From Atriophallophorus winterbourni (lineage: Eukaryota; Platyhelminthes; Trematoda; Plagiorchiida; Microphallidae): DNA of 64,000 bases. Below the pieces are notes generated by a model, which saw only the letters and a program-made list of their open reading frames with translations, had not been told where the DNA came from and did not search any database. The stretch lies in NCBI GenBank assembly GCA_013407085.1, contig JACCGJ010002579.1, forward strand, positions 1-64,000, given 5' to 3'. Position numbers and translations under genes: made by a program. Below, in pieces: positions 11,960 through 22,649 of this stretch (within the stretch, counting starts at the first letter, position 1; each line of letters opens with the position of its first letter).

Positions 11960-12331
11960 CCCGTCTATTCATTTATTCATAGATTTATTCATAGATTATA
12001 TGCAGGTGAAAAGCTATGCATTACAAGACCCACAAAAATGTACATCGGGTCGGATGGTAAAAAATATCAAAATATTGTTAGATTATTGTCAAACATAAAA
12101 AACATACTTTTCCATGTGGATATCTAGTGATTTTTTGAAAACTTCAACAGTTCCAGATTGTACCACATGAGTAGGTAAACTGTTCCACAGTTGCACATTG
12201 CGAACGGAAAATGCATATTTGCGGCAGTTCAACCTGCTATGCTGTTGGTAAAGTTTCAATTGGTGACCTCGCAGATGTGTGTTATGGGAAAGATGAAACA
12301 AATGACCGCAAGGATGATTTGTTTGATTAAG
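11960..12331 (-). mobile_element. CR1-type LINE 3' fragment, copy-1 specific
   Basis: Minus-strand codons 12334-12089 include LRGHQLKLYQQHSRLNCRK, AFSVRNVQLWNSLPTHVVQ and VFKKSLDIHM. This matches the C-terminus of CR1-type ORF2 (RGH..KL…R…F..RV..WNSLP..VV…FK..LD). The left end is the tail, a run of tattcat/attcatag units. Copy 2 reads straight through from 'ctcgcccg' to 'cccatattaag' (about 23350), so the element is present in only one copy of the duplication. Confidence 0.8.
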
Positions 12332-13090
12332 CACTGTCCATATTAAGTAACTTAGGATTAATCAGATAAATGCAAGTTCAACTGACACCTTTGGTCAAAA
12401 ATCTACTTTAACCGATTCACTGCCAACGTTGACTTCGTGACATCAGGCTGTCGTTTGAATGTAATCATAAAAGGGGATGGACGTTGATAGGACTTCATCT
12501 TCAGTTCGACCATAGTGGTGCAAAAGATGGATACGAAAGAGACAAGGAATAAACAACACAACAACATTCCATACAGTGCCAACAACCTGCAGTAGTACAG
12601 TTACATAGTGATTTCCGAATGAAAGTAATTAGCAGTACTTTGACAAGCCTTTCAATGCTGGCGACTTTTGGTAGATACTTGTGCATATACATTTTTGATT
12701 ATACCGCTGTAGCTTGTGGAGATATCTGTAAATAATTTTTATGAATTGAATGTGGAAAAGAGATGTTGTTGTTTTCGTTAGATTTAGATCAGCATAGTCA
12801 TAATTTGCTTAGCAATCTTTTTCGATAGTTGCTTGAGCGATCATACACAGACGAATTGTAAGTTTAAACGAAGAAAAAACAATTATTTTGACCTACCGAA
12901 AGATATGTCGTCTTGATCCACGCAATAGGTTAGTTAGTAGATTGAGAACATTCGAGCAATGAGGGAAAAAACGAGGGTAATTAATAAACGTTGTAACTGT
13001 TGAACGTATGTGGGTGTAGGGAATTTTTAATTGCTGTGAATTTAGAAGCAAGTTTGTTGCTAGTATATGCATCAAAGTGATGTCCAGTGA

Positions 13091-13241
13091 TGTCCCACTA
13101 GAGTAGGAGAAAACGCAGGTTGACTGGAAAATATATAGCGGTAGCCGAAACGTGTACAGAGCGGTCATGATGCACGCACGAACGGAAGTTCGAATTGTCA
13201 AGGTCAATGTTTTTTGACGAGAAAAAACAAGCGGTGTTACA
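13091..13241 (-). repeat. 3' LTR of Ty3/gypsy element
   Basis: The repeat starts TGTCCCAC and ends GTGTTACA on the plus strand, so it has the TG…CA ends of an LTR. It matches 16091-16240 with few substitutions (for example gccgaaa versus gccaaaa). At 151 bp it is short for an LTR. A TATATA block lies inside, and on the minus strand it would suit a core promoter. Confidence 0.85.
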
Positions 13242-13963
13242 CAGCCCTCCTCCAAGAAGTCTGGTCAGTGAAGACTTCTGATCGGAGTTGCCAGTAGCGT
13301 AGGTCATGCGGGTGTCAGGTTACCTCGGGTAGGAAATTAGTCTCTCAGCAACCAGTCACATAGAAGTCAGCCAGGGCGCCCGGTCTGCGTGGGTCGATCT
13401 TCGGTGGTTCTAGAGTAGAATGTAAGGTGAACCAATCGGGATTAAGCCAAGTAGCGTCTCACATGTGAGTGAACGTACTGCCGAGCCGCCTCACACGGAG
13501 TGAACAGCTGCTAGCGGGATTTTCCCGTTTGGCGTGGTCTTAGTATGAACCCAATTTGAGCAGAAGCAAGCGCATTCGTAGGCTTGACAACAAGAACCAG
13601 AGGCTTCGAAAACACAGTACCTGCTCAGAATTTACTGCGTCCCGAAGAAGGATGGTAAACGGCCGCGCCAGGAGAATCGGTTGGCGTGTCAATCTGGGCT
13701 GGTAAGGACCTTGTGAGACAGGCATGTTGGAACAATCGTGCTCGTGTTCGTGGTTGGTGCTACCGGGTGAGTTAGAGGCAAGCGTAGGTGGACGAGGAAA
13801 GGTTCGCAATTAGGTAGTATCAGCGGTGAGTGTGTGCGTACATGAGAGAAGAAACAAAAGAAAAATCCCTGGTGCATGGGTTTTAATGCCACGACCGAGT
13901 GAATAGAAGGAGGTACGAAATAATGCACGCGTGTATGTCAAAAGATATGAAAGTATTAACTAT

Positions 13964-14175
13964 TTACAACAAAATCAGCGAATCGAACCGGTTGTCGTTA
14001 GGCAAGTTTGGTTCCTGTAGTGGCCGGCTCTAGGTTAGCTGTTGGTACAGGAGGGGTAATGACCAGTGGTGCCTGGGTTGCCGTTGGCTCATGTTGGATA
14101 AGTTCCTCACCCACGAAAGCCGGCTTGACTCCGTCGATAGAGACAGTGTCATGGTTGCCGGCACGGTCAATGACG
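13964..14175 (-). pseudogene. Second copy of Ty3/gypsy pol C-terminus
   Basis: The minus strand reads TAVIDRAGNHDTVSIDGVKP, AFVGEELIQHE, and after a stop RQPVRFADFVVNS. It corresponds to the VVIDCAGRHDTVSIDRVKPA and QPVRFTDYVAHF segments of the copy at 14829-14416. The two are clearly diverged, so this is a join between two related elements or an old duplication, not a recent slip. Confidence 0.75.
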
Positions 14176-14415
14176 GCCGTCGTGGGAGATTGCCCATGTT
14201 GGGTGGCGTGTGCTCATGGTTGGGGCTACCGGGAGGATGGCGAAAGGCGTCGGCGATCCGCGGGTGGCGCGTGCCACGTTTTCCACAGCTGAAGATGCAT
14301 GTGTACCTGAGAAGTAAGAAGAATAAACTCTCTGTTGCATGGGTTTATTGCCACGACCGAGTTATAGTGATGAGTTACGTAAAGCATGCACGGGCATATA
14401 CCAAGTAATAACACT

Positions 14416-14829
14416 TTAAAAATGTGCTACATAGTCGGTGAACCTTACGGGTTGCAGTTTCGCTCGCCTAGCGGTTTTGGTGGCAGGCGTTGAGATAGTC
14501 GAGGTTAAGGTAATGGTTATCACAGGTGATGCTGTGGTTGGGTCTCGCGGATTAGCTGAGTCAACTGCATTGTCCATGAACGCTGGTTTGACTCTATCAA
14601 TCGAGACCGTATCGTGTCGACCAGCGCAGTCAATCACAACTGTTTTTTGGGACCGCCGAATTATCGTAAATGGTCCAGCATAAGGAGGGTGAAGAGATTG
14701 CTTCACCATGTCGTTTCGGAGAAAGAAATACTGGCAATCTGCTAACTCCTTCGGCATGCGGGACTGTTTGGCTTGGAGTCGCGGGGATGGTCGGTAGAAA
14801 CGACTGCTACCGTGTCGCAAGCGCGTCAC
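14416..14829 (-). pseudogene. Ty3/gypsy pol C-terminal region
   Basis: 137 open codons on the minus strand contain PKELADCQYFFLRNDMVK, PPYAGPFTIIRRSQKTVV and DTVSIDRVKPAF. This is the post-integrase region of Ty3/gypsy Pol (…FVRVD/RND…L.PPY.GPF.V…K…). It ends in a stop at the equivalent of the Pol terminus. The N-terminal side is joined abruptly to the start of the integrase core, across a deletion. Confidence 0.85.
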
Positions 14830-14853
14830 GTAATCTCCATAGGCAAATGGTGA

Positions 14854-15140
14854 TTATCTAGCAGAAAAGACATATGCATAGCTGCTTGAAGGTGGTAACG
14901 GGCCAACGACGTCTACGTGCTTGTGCGAGGAACGCTTATCCGGTTCGACGAAAGCTCTTAATGGGCTGTTTGTGCGTCGGTGGAATTTCGAGCGTTGACA
15001 ATTACCGCACGCTTTAGCGCTCGTGCGAACGTTCCTACTGGTTTTTGGGCCGTCACGTAGACCCGTGGATTTATCCTTGATGTGGACAAGACGACGCAAA
15101 TTCTTCAGGCCGACGACAGTAATCGTCGGCCCGGGAGTTT
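14854..15140 (-). pseudogene. Ty3/gypsy integrase zinc finger and core start
   Basis: The minus strand reads LKNLRRLVHIKDKSTGLRDG, then ACGNCQRSKFHRRTNSPL and HVDVVGPLPPSSSYAYV. C-x-x-C-Q-R-x-K is the end of the HHCC zinc finger of retroelement integrase, and H-V-D-V-V-G-P-L-P is the start of the catalytic core, with its first Asp. The remaining D and E of the D,D,E triad are deleted. Its frame runs out of the gag region, so protease to RNase H have been removed. Confidence 0.82.
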
Positions 15141-15921
15141 CCCGCTGGCGATGTGCGATGGACGCAAGGTTTGATGCAACGCCACGCATCGTCGCCGTAT
15201 TTCCAGTGTATCCAGCACACGGTTGACCGAGTGTGACTATTCGAGTGTCGGCGGGATGGGGTGCGAGATCGTGACTTATTGTTGAGTGTGAGGTTTGGAA
15301 CCTCATTGCGTATAGCCGCAACCTCAGCCAGCAGATCCGCATTGCTGACTTCCGTTATATTCCCATGTGTGCGTGATCTTCCTGCAGTTACCTTGGAAAG
15401 TTGGGTATCTGGGTAGGGACGGATACATTCAGCGAAGTTGTCCGCCATTTCTGAAAGCTCAAATACTGGAGTTCTTTTTGCAGCAACCAAGATGGGTTGC
15501 ACGCACTTAGGTAAGCGCTGAAGCCATAGTTCCTTTAGTAAGGACTCGTCCATGTGCGATGACTCTAGCAGGCGGCGCATCTCCATTAGTATGGTAGATG
15601 GCTTTTCGTTGGCAATTTCTAAGTTGCCGAACAGCTGCTGTAGCCTAGATCATTCAGAAGGAACCGTGCGAGAATTACGGCTTGTTTGACAATGCGGTAA
15701 CGGTCACCTATGGGTGCAGTAAGGACTGCGTCGCGTACCTGTAACAACACATCCGCGGGGAGTTTCTGCGTTAAATGTGAAAACATAGCGGAGTCATCAA
15801 TTATATCTTTAGAACTAAATTCAGTTTCTAAAAAATGAAAACAATACTCAGGGTCCTGAGGAATAAAGCTGGGTATTGTGATGACAGTCGAAGCCAAAAT
15901 AACGCGTTTAGAATCACTCAT
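15090..15921 (-). pseudogene. Ty3/gypsy gag, frameshifted
   Basis: Start at the Met of MSDSKRVILASTVITIPSF (ATG ending at 15919). It continues with DPEYCFHFLETEFSSKDI, typical of the capsid N-terminus of this lineage, to about 15620. A frameshift leads to MRRLLESSHMDESLLKELWL and QRLPKCVQPILVA, then a Ser/Arg-rich stretch and CWIHWKYGDDAWRCIKPC, a Cys/His cluster like the nucleocapsid-end motif in trematode gypsy elements. At least one shift and the downstream deletion make it non-functional. Confidence 0.82.
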
Positions 15922-16090
15922 GATAAACAGGAGCAATTGATGCAAATAAAATGCACGATTAAACGAGGTAAAAAAATTACCAGAAAACTCCGATGTGAAG
16001 CGTAAAAATTTTGACGTATCGGAAAAGATACACGAAGAATGCGTGTATGTCGGCCTCACCCATTTGTAGTAGACCAGATTACTACAATAA

Positions 16091-16240
16091 CGTCCCACTA
16101 GAGTAGGAGAAAACGCAGGTTGACTGGAAAATATATAGCGGTAGCCAAAACGTGTACAGAGCGGTCACGATGCACGCACGAACGGAAGTTCGAATTGTCA
16201 AGGTCAATGTTTTTAATGAGGAAAAACAAGCAGTGTTACA
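16091..16240 (-). repeat. 5' LTR of Ty3/gypsy element
   Basis: 150-bp partner of 13091-13241. The outer end keeps GTGTTACA; the inner first base is C where the other LTR has T. Just inside, on the minus strand, there is no textbook primer-binding site directly after the LTR; the nearest TGG is about 15 bases in. Confidence 0.83.
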
Positions 16241-17324
16241 AAACGACGTTTTCTACAACATTGTTATTATTAAATTTTTCGTATAAAAATCTGGAAAATA
16301 GAGAAAATTGTTTGTTTTGTTAAAATACTAACTATAATTATGTACAGTACTTTTATAGAATAATGCGAACAGATCATTTGGAAACAGTTAATCAAATTTA
16401 ATGTCAAATCTTGCTTCGATACGTAAAGTAGCTGCACTATTTTATATGCTTTTTCTTCACGAAACAGAAACAAAAGAGATTTTATCTTGTTTAAGTTTTT
16501 TCATCACATCAACCATAGGTGATTTTACCTGCTGGGCCATGTTTGAAAAGTAGAGGAAAACTAGTGCACCACTTTAAGAATATAATTACAGAGATGCTGA
16601 TTATACGTTCATTTTAACAAATTTTCTTGCTATATAGAGTTAGTCTCATTCGAAGGGATTAATTAATGTTCATCATAAATACCGCACAACCATTACTTAT
16701 CCCGATATTCGTAACTGGTCTTTAATTCGCCTACTTGTCTAGAGAACCGGCTTGACTCCTCACCATATTGACTTTGACGTAAGTGGCGTGACATGAGCAA
16801 CTATAAGCTTCTCATTTAATATGACCGGTTTGAGGGGTTCTCACATTCCCTGCACTTACGCAAGATAAACGTTTCCTGACTGTTTGCCGTAAGCACGCGT
16901 ATACAATGAGATTAAATTTGGTAATCCTTGAGACGGTAGAAAACTATTAAAACTATTATTCAGATTGGCACGCCAATCGTTTTATAACCGATTCACAAAG
17001 TGGACCTGAATCAACTAATAAAATCAATGAAAATGATCAGTTTTAGTGGGGCTTACATTACTTGCATTTACATATCAAATCATTTGGCGGCTGTTAGCAC
17101 TTATCCGATAAAGATTGCGAGATTGAGTTTGTGATTACCCCTAAATCGGGGATCTAAACGTCGGATGTGTCGGATGTAGTAATTTGTTTACAAGTGAAAT
17201 TCGGCGATAGCTTTCTTTTTCCATGGTGTTCTAACGGGGAAAGATTAGGGACGCTTTGTCGACACTCTTGTGCAAGTTGACGTATCTAGTTACACCTTCT
17301 TCGGACCATTTAGAGTAAAGCATT

Positions 17325-18082
17325 TTCGCATTTCGATTGTGACCAAGCTATGGATAGTCCATATTCTCCATCATGTATATTTTTCTTATTGAATTTGCAA
17401 TTGAGATTGACTTCGTAGAAAGTATGTTGTGGCTTATAGCTCAGTAAGTTTAGAACCGATGCTATCAATTGTTTGCAAAAATGCGTGGCCTTTAAGAACG
17501 TATCGATTACCCGGAGCCAAATTTGTCAATAATCGAAACTGCTCGATTCAGTGTCCCACAAATTCTGACAAATCGTTTGTTTAAGAGAATCAATCGCGTC
17601 TTACTTATGGAAATATCCATGGTGTATACGACATCTATAGCACTTGCAAGATGGAATACGAAGATGATTTAATAGCTTTAAAACAATCCAGTAATTGATT
17701 TGAATTATTGCATATTGAGTTTAGACTTAACCATAAAAACAGTGAAGGTTTTAGTGAAAATCTAGTGATCGCTTGAACCCTATGCTGCCTCGTATAGCTT
17801 TCTGATACCCAGAAAACTATTTATAGCAGCTACGATTGAAATTTATCTAGAGTGATCTTTCCATGTAGACTTTAGCCGGTCGTAAAGGTGCACAGTTTTC
17901 TTAAATGAGGCATTCTGTATCAATAAACTACCTTTAGAAAGCGGCTGTTAGCAGTGTCTGATAAGATCACCTCTGATACACAACATAATGAAGTTGTTCT
18001 CTCACTCGAAAGCATACACGTCTAATGGCTAGTTTTTTTGAAATCCATAGTAAACACTTGAGATATTTCGAGATAACTAGGC
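17325..18082. other. Copy-2-specific segment, no gene seen
   Basis: Homology to copy 1 stops after 'accattt…aaagcattt' and resumes at 'gtaaattgt.tta.att…aatccagcgatg'. The approximately 750 bp between have no counterpart at about 6610. They show no open frame or element motif that I recognise. It is either an insertion in copy 2 or a deletion in copy 1. Confidence 0.6.
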
Positions 18083-18923
18083 GTAAATTGTATTATATTA
18101 AAGGAATCCAGCGATGCTCGTTTTGTGAATAAACATAGGCACCACAAGGACGATTATGGATATGTACACCCTGACAACTTAAACAAATGCATGTTTGGCA
18201 TGCTCCGCTGTTTGTTAGACCAATAACGACAGCAGATCATTTCATGCTTCCCTGATGAGTTTCGTTAAAGACATTATGACAAAAACGTTTGTTCTATATT
18301 GTCCATATGATTGAAGTATTTTGAAATTCCACAGAGGAATATTCACAGTAATGTGAGATTGAGTGAACTAAAAGCAGCAACAAGGATTCGAGTTAAAATA
18401 AATACCGTGTATAACAAGATCACCCATTGATTTTTTTACAATATTGAGCAATGTTTAAGGAAAGATAGGCTAACATGATTCATTCAAGCAATTAGTTTTC
18501 TGTAAAAAGTAAAATGCTGCTAACCGAGCAGTTTTTCAATACTCAACTGAATGATTGCAAGCTGCCTATTCTCAGCAGAAAACTGTTTCGATTACAAAGA
18601 TCAAGCGCCAGTGGTTGATTAGCTCCCTATTATCATGAGTGTCTGTGTTTTACTCTACTACTGACAGAACGTTGAAGCTAAATGCGGCGTAATTTGCGTC
18701 TAGATTCAGAAAAAATTGCAAAATTGATGCGATATTTACTGCTCACCCACTCTATACGATGTCCGTGTCAAAGGATCTTTAGAAATAATACATATCGACG
18801 GACATTTTTCATAAAGGAACCAGTGAAGTTACGTTATAGCAATCGATTGGTACATCTTTGGGACCGATCGGGTATTTATAACGCAAAGAAATTTGAGTAC
18901 AATCGGTTAGAGCAGTTTTCCAG

Positions 18924-18960
18924 GAATGTTTCACTTTCGACACAGAAGCTTCGTCAGACC
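18924..18960 (-). ncRNA. Hammerhead motif, family A, degraded
   Basis: The minus strand has CUGACGA (18957-18951) and GAAAC (18932-18928) around a GCUU/AAGU helix II. The triplet GUU of family A is AUU here, so the short helix III cannot form as in the other copies. Confidence 0.55.
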
Positions 18961-19307
18961 AAGGTTGATAGTCAGGACAGGGAACATGATTAAGTAGTAG
19001 TCAACCCCCCACCACTCATTTGACCTTACCGCTAAACAGCCTATATTACGCATGCTGTGTGTCACGCCGCGTGGGAATGACCCGGATCAGTGGTCGATTC
19101 TCCTACTAGAGTGTATCCACGTCAATCTGATACAAGCGAACACGGTCAAGGTCAGTTGACACAGCGGGCCACCTTCGTAAAAGTACATAACTAGCGGGGC
19201 GGAAAAGCATGCAAATGAATATTTTGTTAGCGGGGCTAAAGTTAAGCTATTTTTGAAGAAAAACAATAATCTAATTAACTAGTAGCTATAACGGGAATAA
19301 CAACTAT

Positions 19308-19768
19308 TTAGCTTCTCATCAGTTCCGAGCGACAGATTGTGGAGATTTCTGCCCCATCCAAATTATTGACCGCCTTGGCAATTTCTACAACCTCCACATT
19401 TAAGCATTCTCTATACGGTTTAATACCGCGTCTCTATTTTTCCACATTGTCTAGACCGACGCTGTGGGTCGTATCTAAAACGTGCTCCGCCAAGGCGGAA
19501 TCACGAATAAGGGGTTAATATTCCCTCGCATCCCCGGGCTGTCTCCGGACACTCTTTCGGTGTTCTTCGATTCTAGTGTGAAATTCCCTGGAACACTGCC
19601 CTATGTAAACACCCGAATAATCCTTACAGTTGAATATGCAGAAGATGTTCGTAACACTAGAAAAAGGTGTCTTATCCTTGAGGTGCATCAGAACCGAACA
19701 GATAGTTTTCCCTTTCTTATAAGTTACGCGTATGGCCGCCGGTTCAAGAATCTACGTATCGCTTCAGA
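19308..19768 (-). pseudogene. PLE GIY-YIG domain (copy 2), broken
   Basis: Same reading as 7885-8349: GVYIGQ core, RIEEH, and the ALAEHVLDTTHSVGLDN block, with the same stop before PLIRDS. It has one extra codon from the 3-bp indel at about 19641. The C-terminal end differs from copy 1 by several substitutions (for example the VNKVDG codons are altered), as it lies outside the identical tract. Confidence 0.82.
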
Positions 19769-19921
19769 TTAGCATTTTACATAAAGTATACAAACTGTAT
19801 CTCGCCAATTTTTCTCCAATTTTTCGGATGGGTATTTTACCTTCAGCAATTGGCGTTTAACACGTTTTGGATAACCGTGGTGTACGAGCATCGGCTCGCT
19901 TCACAATGCGCCTGTTTTCGG

Positions 19922-20119
19922 TTACTTGCTGCAAAGGTGTTCGATCTTATGGAAAATGGAACAAGCTATGGACCTGAAGACCTGTCTTGGATGAGCGGAA
20001 GTGTATCGTAGTACAGCATCTGTATCGATAAATTTCCGATAGACAAAAGTTTTTATTTTCCTGTCTACTTTTTGTTCTAAACAGTCCGAAAATGGAAGAG
20101 TGCCTATGCAAGATTCCAC
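19922..20119 (-). pseudogene. PLE reverse transcriptase C-terminus (copy 2)
   Basis: 65 codons identical to those at 8696-8499 (GTLPFSDCLE…VYRKF…SAHPRQVF), ending in the same stop. Truncated upstream at the same position, so truncation preceded the duplication. Confidence 0.82.
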
Positions 20120-20787
20120 TTCCTTTGTGACCGTAATACGTGGGTTTATTGCATTTAATAATTGAAAGAGGCCTCTAATTCATCACACTTAATGATAAAA
20201 AATGTGTGAAAGTTACGCTTTATATTTCATCCTTCTTTTTGAGTAGCCTCTGTACAGACTCAGATTCAGTGCTATCGAGCACATGCTTTTTCAAGGTTAC
20301 GTAATACTAATCTATGTAAAATTGGATTTAGACTCTGGGCTGGAGTCCTAAATGTGACTTTCATATACCATAGTACTACATGAATTCTCGTCGAAACTTT
20401 TAAGGTGATCACGATTTTGTACTTCGAACAGGCACTTGAAAAACAAATTACTCAAACAAATATATTCCAACAATATGATCCTACGCTATTATATGTGAAA
20501 ATACATTTAATCTTATTATTAATCGGCTGGATAGAAGTTTGATAGCTTGTTTATTCGATTTTGATAAATGTATCTTAAAAGCATTTTAAAGATATATGCG
20601 TATGTAACATAAATCTTGAAACTAGAATCATTTTGCAATTTCACATGATGAAAATAGAGACTAAAAATTAAAATAATATAATTTTTGAAATTGAAAAAGT
20701 TTTGTGGCTAATAAACGACGCTATATAACCCATAAAAATGTGTATAAGATGTTGATAAAATCAGAATTTCCATCCTCTGTACTTGCA

Positions 20788-21253
20788 GATGTATGGTGAA
20801 CTGGAGATCCAGTGGTTTGTAAGCCACTGTTGGGTAAGTTTGCCACGACCAATTTGTTCAATCATATGTTCCAAACACAGGCAGATGGGTCTGAACCCAT
20901 AGTCATGAGCAAAGAAACTTGTAGTATTTCAATCAATTTCATGAATGAATGAATCTGATTTTGTTCACAAATTGTTAAAATGAGTAATGAGATCATTTCC
21001 GTTGAACGTTTTCCCAATCACATGCCAAGTCAAAAAGTTAATTTTTTAAAAACTCCGCAAACTATTCAACGTTATCGATCAATCCACGAAAATTAAAAGC
21101 TGGCAAATTCTAATCAGATTTCAAACAATGTAACAAATGTATTCATTTGCATGCTTTTCAGTCACACACCACACGGCCGGTTTCGTGCTGTTTGCACTCA
21201 TCAGGTAGGGACAGTAAGATCAGGAAACGCATGCGCTTGCAACAAATGTTTAC
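20788..21253 (-). repeat. Ribozyme SINE-like unit (family B), copy 2
   Basis: Duplicate of 9365-9830 at an offset of 11423, inside the identical tract. It includes the same interruption of about 220 bp. Confidence 0.65.
21171..21208 (-). ncRNA. Hammerhead motif, family B (copy 2)
   Basis: Same bases as 9748-9785: CUGAUGA, GUGC/GCAC with loop AAACA, GAAA at 21184-21181, and the GCC change at the cleavage triplet. Confidence 0.72.
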
Positions 21254-22649
21254 GATCCAATCAGCTTGCTTTGAAAAAAATATATAAATCGTTTGAAGTC
21301 GGTTTCACGTTAATCTAGGCCAAGTATCGTTTCCCGTCCTAACGACTATTATGTATATTAACTTGAGTACACTTCATTCTAAGTTCATCACCTAGCGTCA
21401 TTTACTATCCCGCCGTCTGTTACGTTATGGTTCACACCCAGGGTAAATATATCAACCGGTAAACACCACGATTCTTATAAGGCAACAAAAAACCAGTCAG
21501 CATGGTTTTTGTAACGTAAATGCGCAATAATCAACTGACATCTCTTAACACCTCGAATGTGCCGGCGGCCATTAGAATATGATTTTTATGCGATTTATTT
21601 TAACCAATTCAACTCGAACCCTCGCATCGCTGTGTTCCTTTGATTAACTCAGACAAATCGTATATCGCCCAACGGTTATTATTAAAATTATTATTGAAAA
21701 GTTGTAACTTGAACCACTCTCGTGCAAATATTCATCAAACTGAATTACTGTTTCTTGCAATGTTTGTCATTCTGCTATTGTTTTGTGCATATCATCCAAG
21801 AGCTCTTCACTTGCACCATAAACTAGTGAACTTCTTGCTTTTTACAAAATGAATATCTTGAAAAGTTGATTACAAGTTTCCTGATTTGAAACAGAGAGGG
21901 GTGGATCGACATAATTTAGTCATTTTTGAGTTTGCATGAGTGTGGTTGTAATAATGGGACCTTGGTTCTACTTGAATTAATTTAATTCGCATAGGCTTGG
22001 TGGATGTGAGATTGCAAATAGCCGGGTTGAAGGACCCGGGAAAATATTTTGTGGCACATGTCGTAAATTTATTTTCATGTGTATGATGTCCATAATTGTT
22101 GCGAGATATCAGATGGACAAGATACTCAAATATTTAAAGATGTATATCCATGGAAATAATAACTGATACTGGCGCTAGTGTTATGATTACGTCTTCACAG
22201 TTCTAGATATTCAATCTAATCAATGCCGAAATGTTCAGGATTGTGATGATTAGAAACATAACTTGTGACTCAACCGTTGATATTTCTGTATTGAAACTTT
22301 AAAACTCATCAAGGAACGGAATGGCTTGACCGATGGCAAATAAGATTTAAGATTTAATTTTGAAGAAAAACGCACCTAGCTTTACAATTAGCGTATCATA
22401 GTAAATATTCCTTCATGAAAGGGAATCAATTCATCATAATGCAATGCCAAGTATAATCAATTTAAATAAATACGGTGAGTTAATGCACAAGTGCAGTCAA
22501 CTCGTTGTGCAACAAATATGTGTCCAAATTTCGAATCAATATCTCGACGCTGGGATCATTAACAATAGATTCGTTGAGCGCATTCAAAAAGAAATAGACA
22601 CTGTAGATTAAAACCATCGAGTAGATGACGAAACTGACATTAGACTGTA

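Larger units (their letters stand above)
11262..12460 (+). mobile_element. Plus-strand PLE remnant (copy 1)
   Basis: The GIY-YIG region at 11450-11798 is followed by a terminal-repeat-like tail: attaacgtgcaggaacc, atctcgcccg, then ctgacacctttggtc at about 12386 and aaccgattcactgcc at about 12409. The matching tail at 57460-57750 has a hammerhead between the last two blocks, and here that ribozyme is deleted. At the left, 11262-11345 (gaccgatcg…catgaaa…ggttagagc) is an inverted scrap of the same tail, so the remnant has inverted ends. A CR1 fragment (11960-12331) interrupts the tail. Confidence 0.75.
3860..12896. repeat. Tandem segmental duplication, copy 1
   Basis: Copy 1 runs directly into copy 2. 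Sequence at about 3860-4056 (around cacgcaataggttg) reappears at 12897-13090, and about 5550-12896 reappears at about 16300-23893. The two right ends diverge after 'gacctacc' (12896 and 23893), which defines the junction. The unit is about 9.0 kb. Copy 2 has gained about 3.15 kb (Ty3/gypsy) and about 0.75 kb (17325-18082), and lacks the equivalents of about 4056-5540 and of the LINE at 11960-12331. Those changes account for its 11.0 kb length. Between about 8018 and 10461 the copies are essentially identical apart from a 3-bp indel, while flanking parts differ at several percent. Confidence 0.88.
13091..16240 (-). mobile_element. Internally deleted Ty3/gypsy LTR retrotransposon
   Basis: Two 150-bp direct repeats in the same orientation bound a minus-strand gag and pol remnant. 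Order on the minus strand is LTR (16240), gag (15921 down), integrase zinc finger (15140-14854), pol C-terminus (14829-14416), a second pol C-terminus (about 14175-13964), 3' non-coding sequence and LTR (13241-13091). Protease, reverse transcriptase, RNase H and most of the integrase core are missing. A tail segment is duplicated: 13700-13930 resembles 14190-14370 (gctaccggg, gcatgggttt.a.tgccacgaccgag). Bases outside the two LTRs (…cagtga and aaacga…) do not form a convincing target duplication. Confidence 0.88.
18880..20140 (-). mobile_element. 5'-truncated Penelope-like element (copy 2)
   Basis: Duplicate of the element at 7430-8720 with the same order on the minus strand: RT C-terminus (20119-19922), GIY-YIG (19768-19308), tail, hammerhead (18960-18924). 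From about 19438 upward the sequence equals copy 1 except for a 3-bp insertion at about 19641. Below that point it shows scattered substitutions. Confidence 0.85.

Noticed and set aside
14008..14408. Plus-strand frames of 94 and 105 codons with GC-rich content
   Set aside because: They are antisense to the Ty3/gypsy pol tail and its 3' non-coding part.
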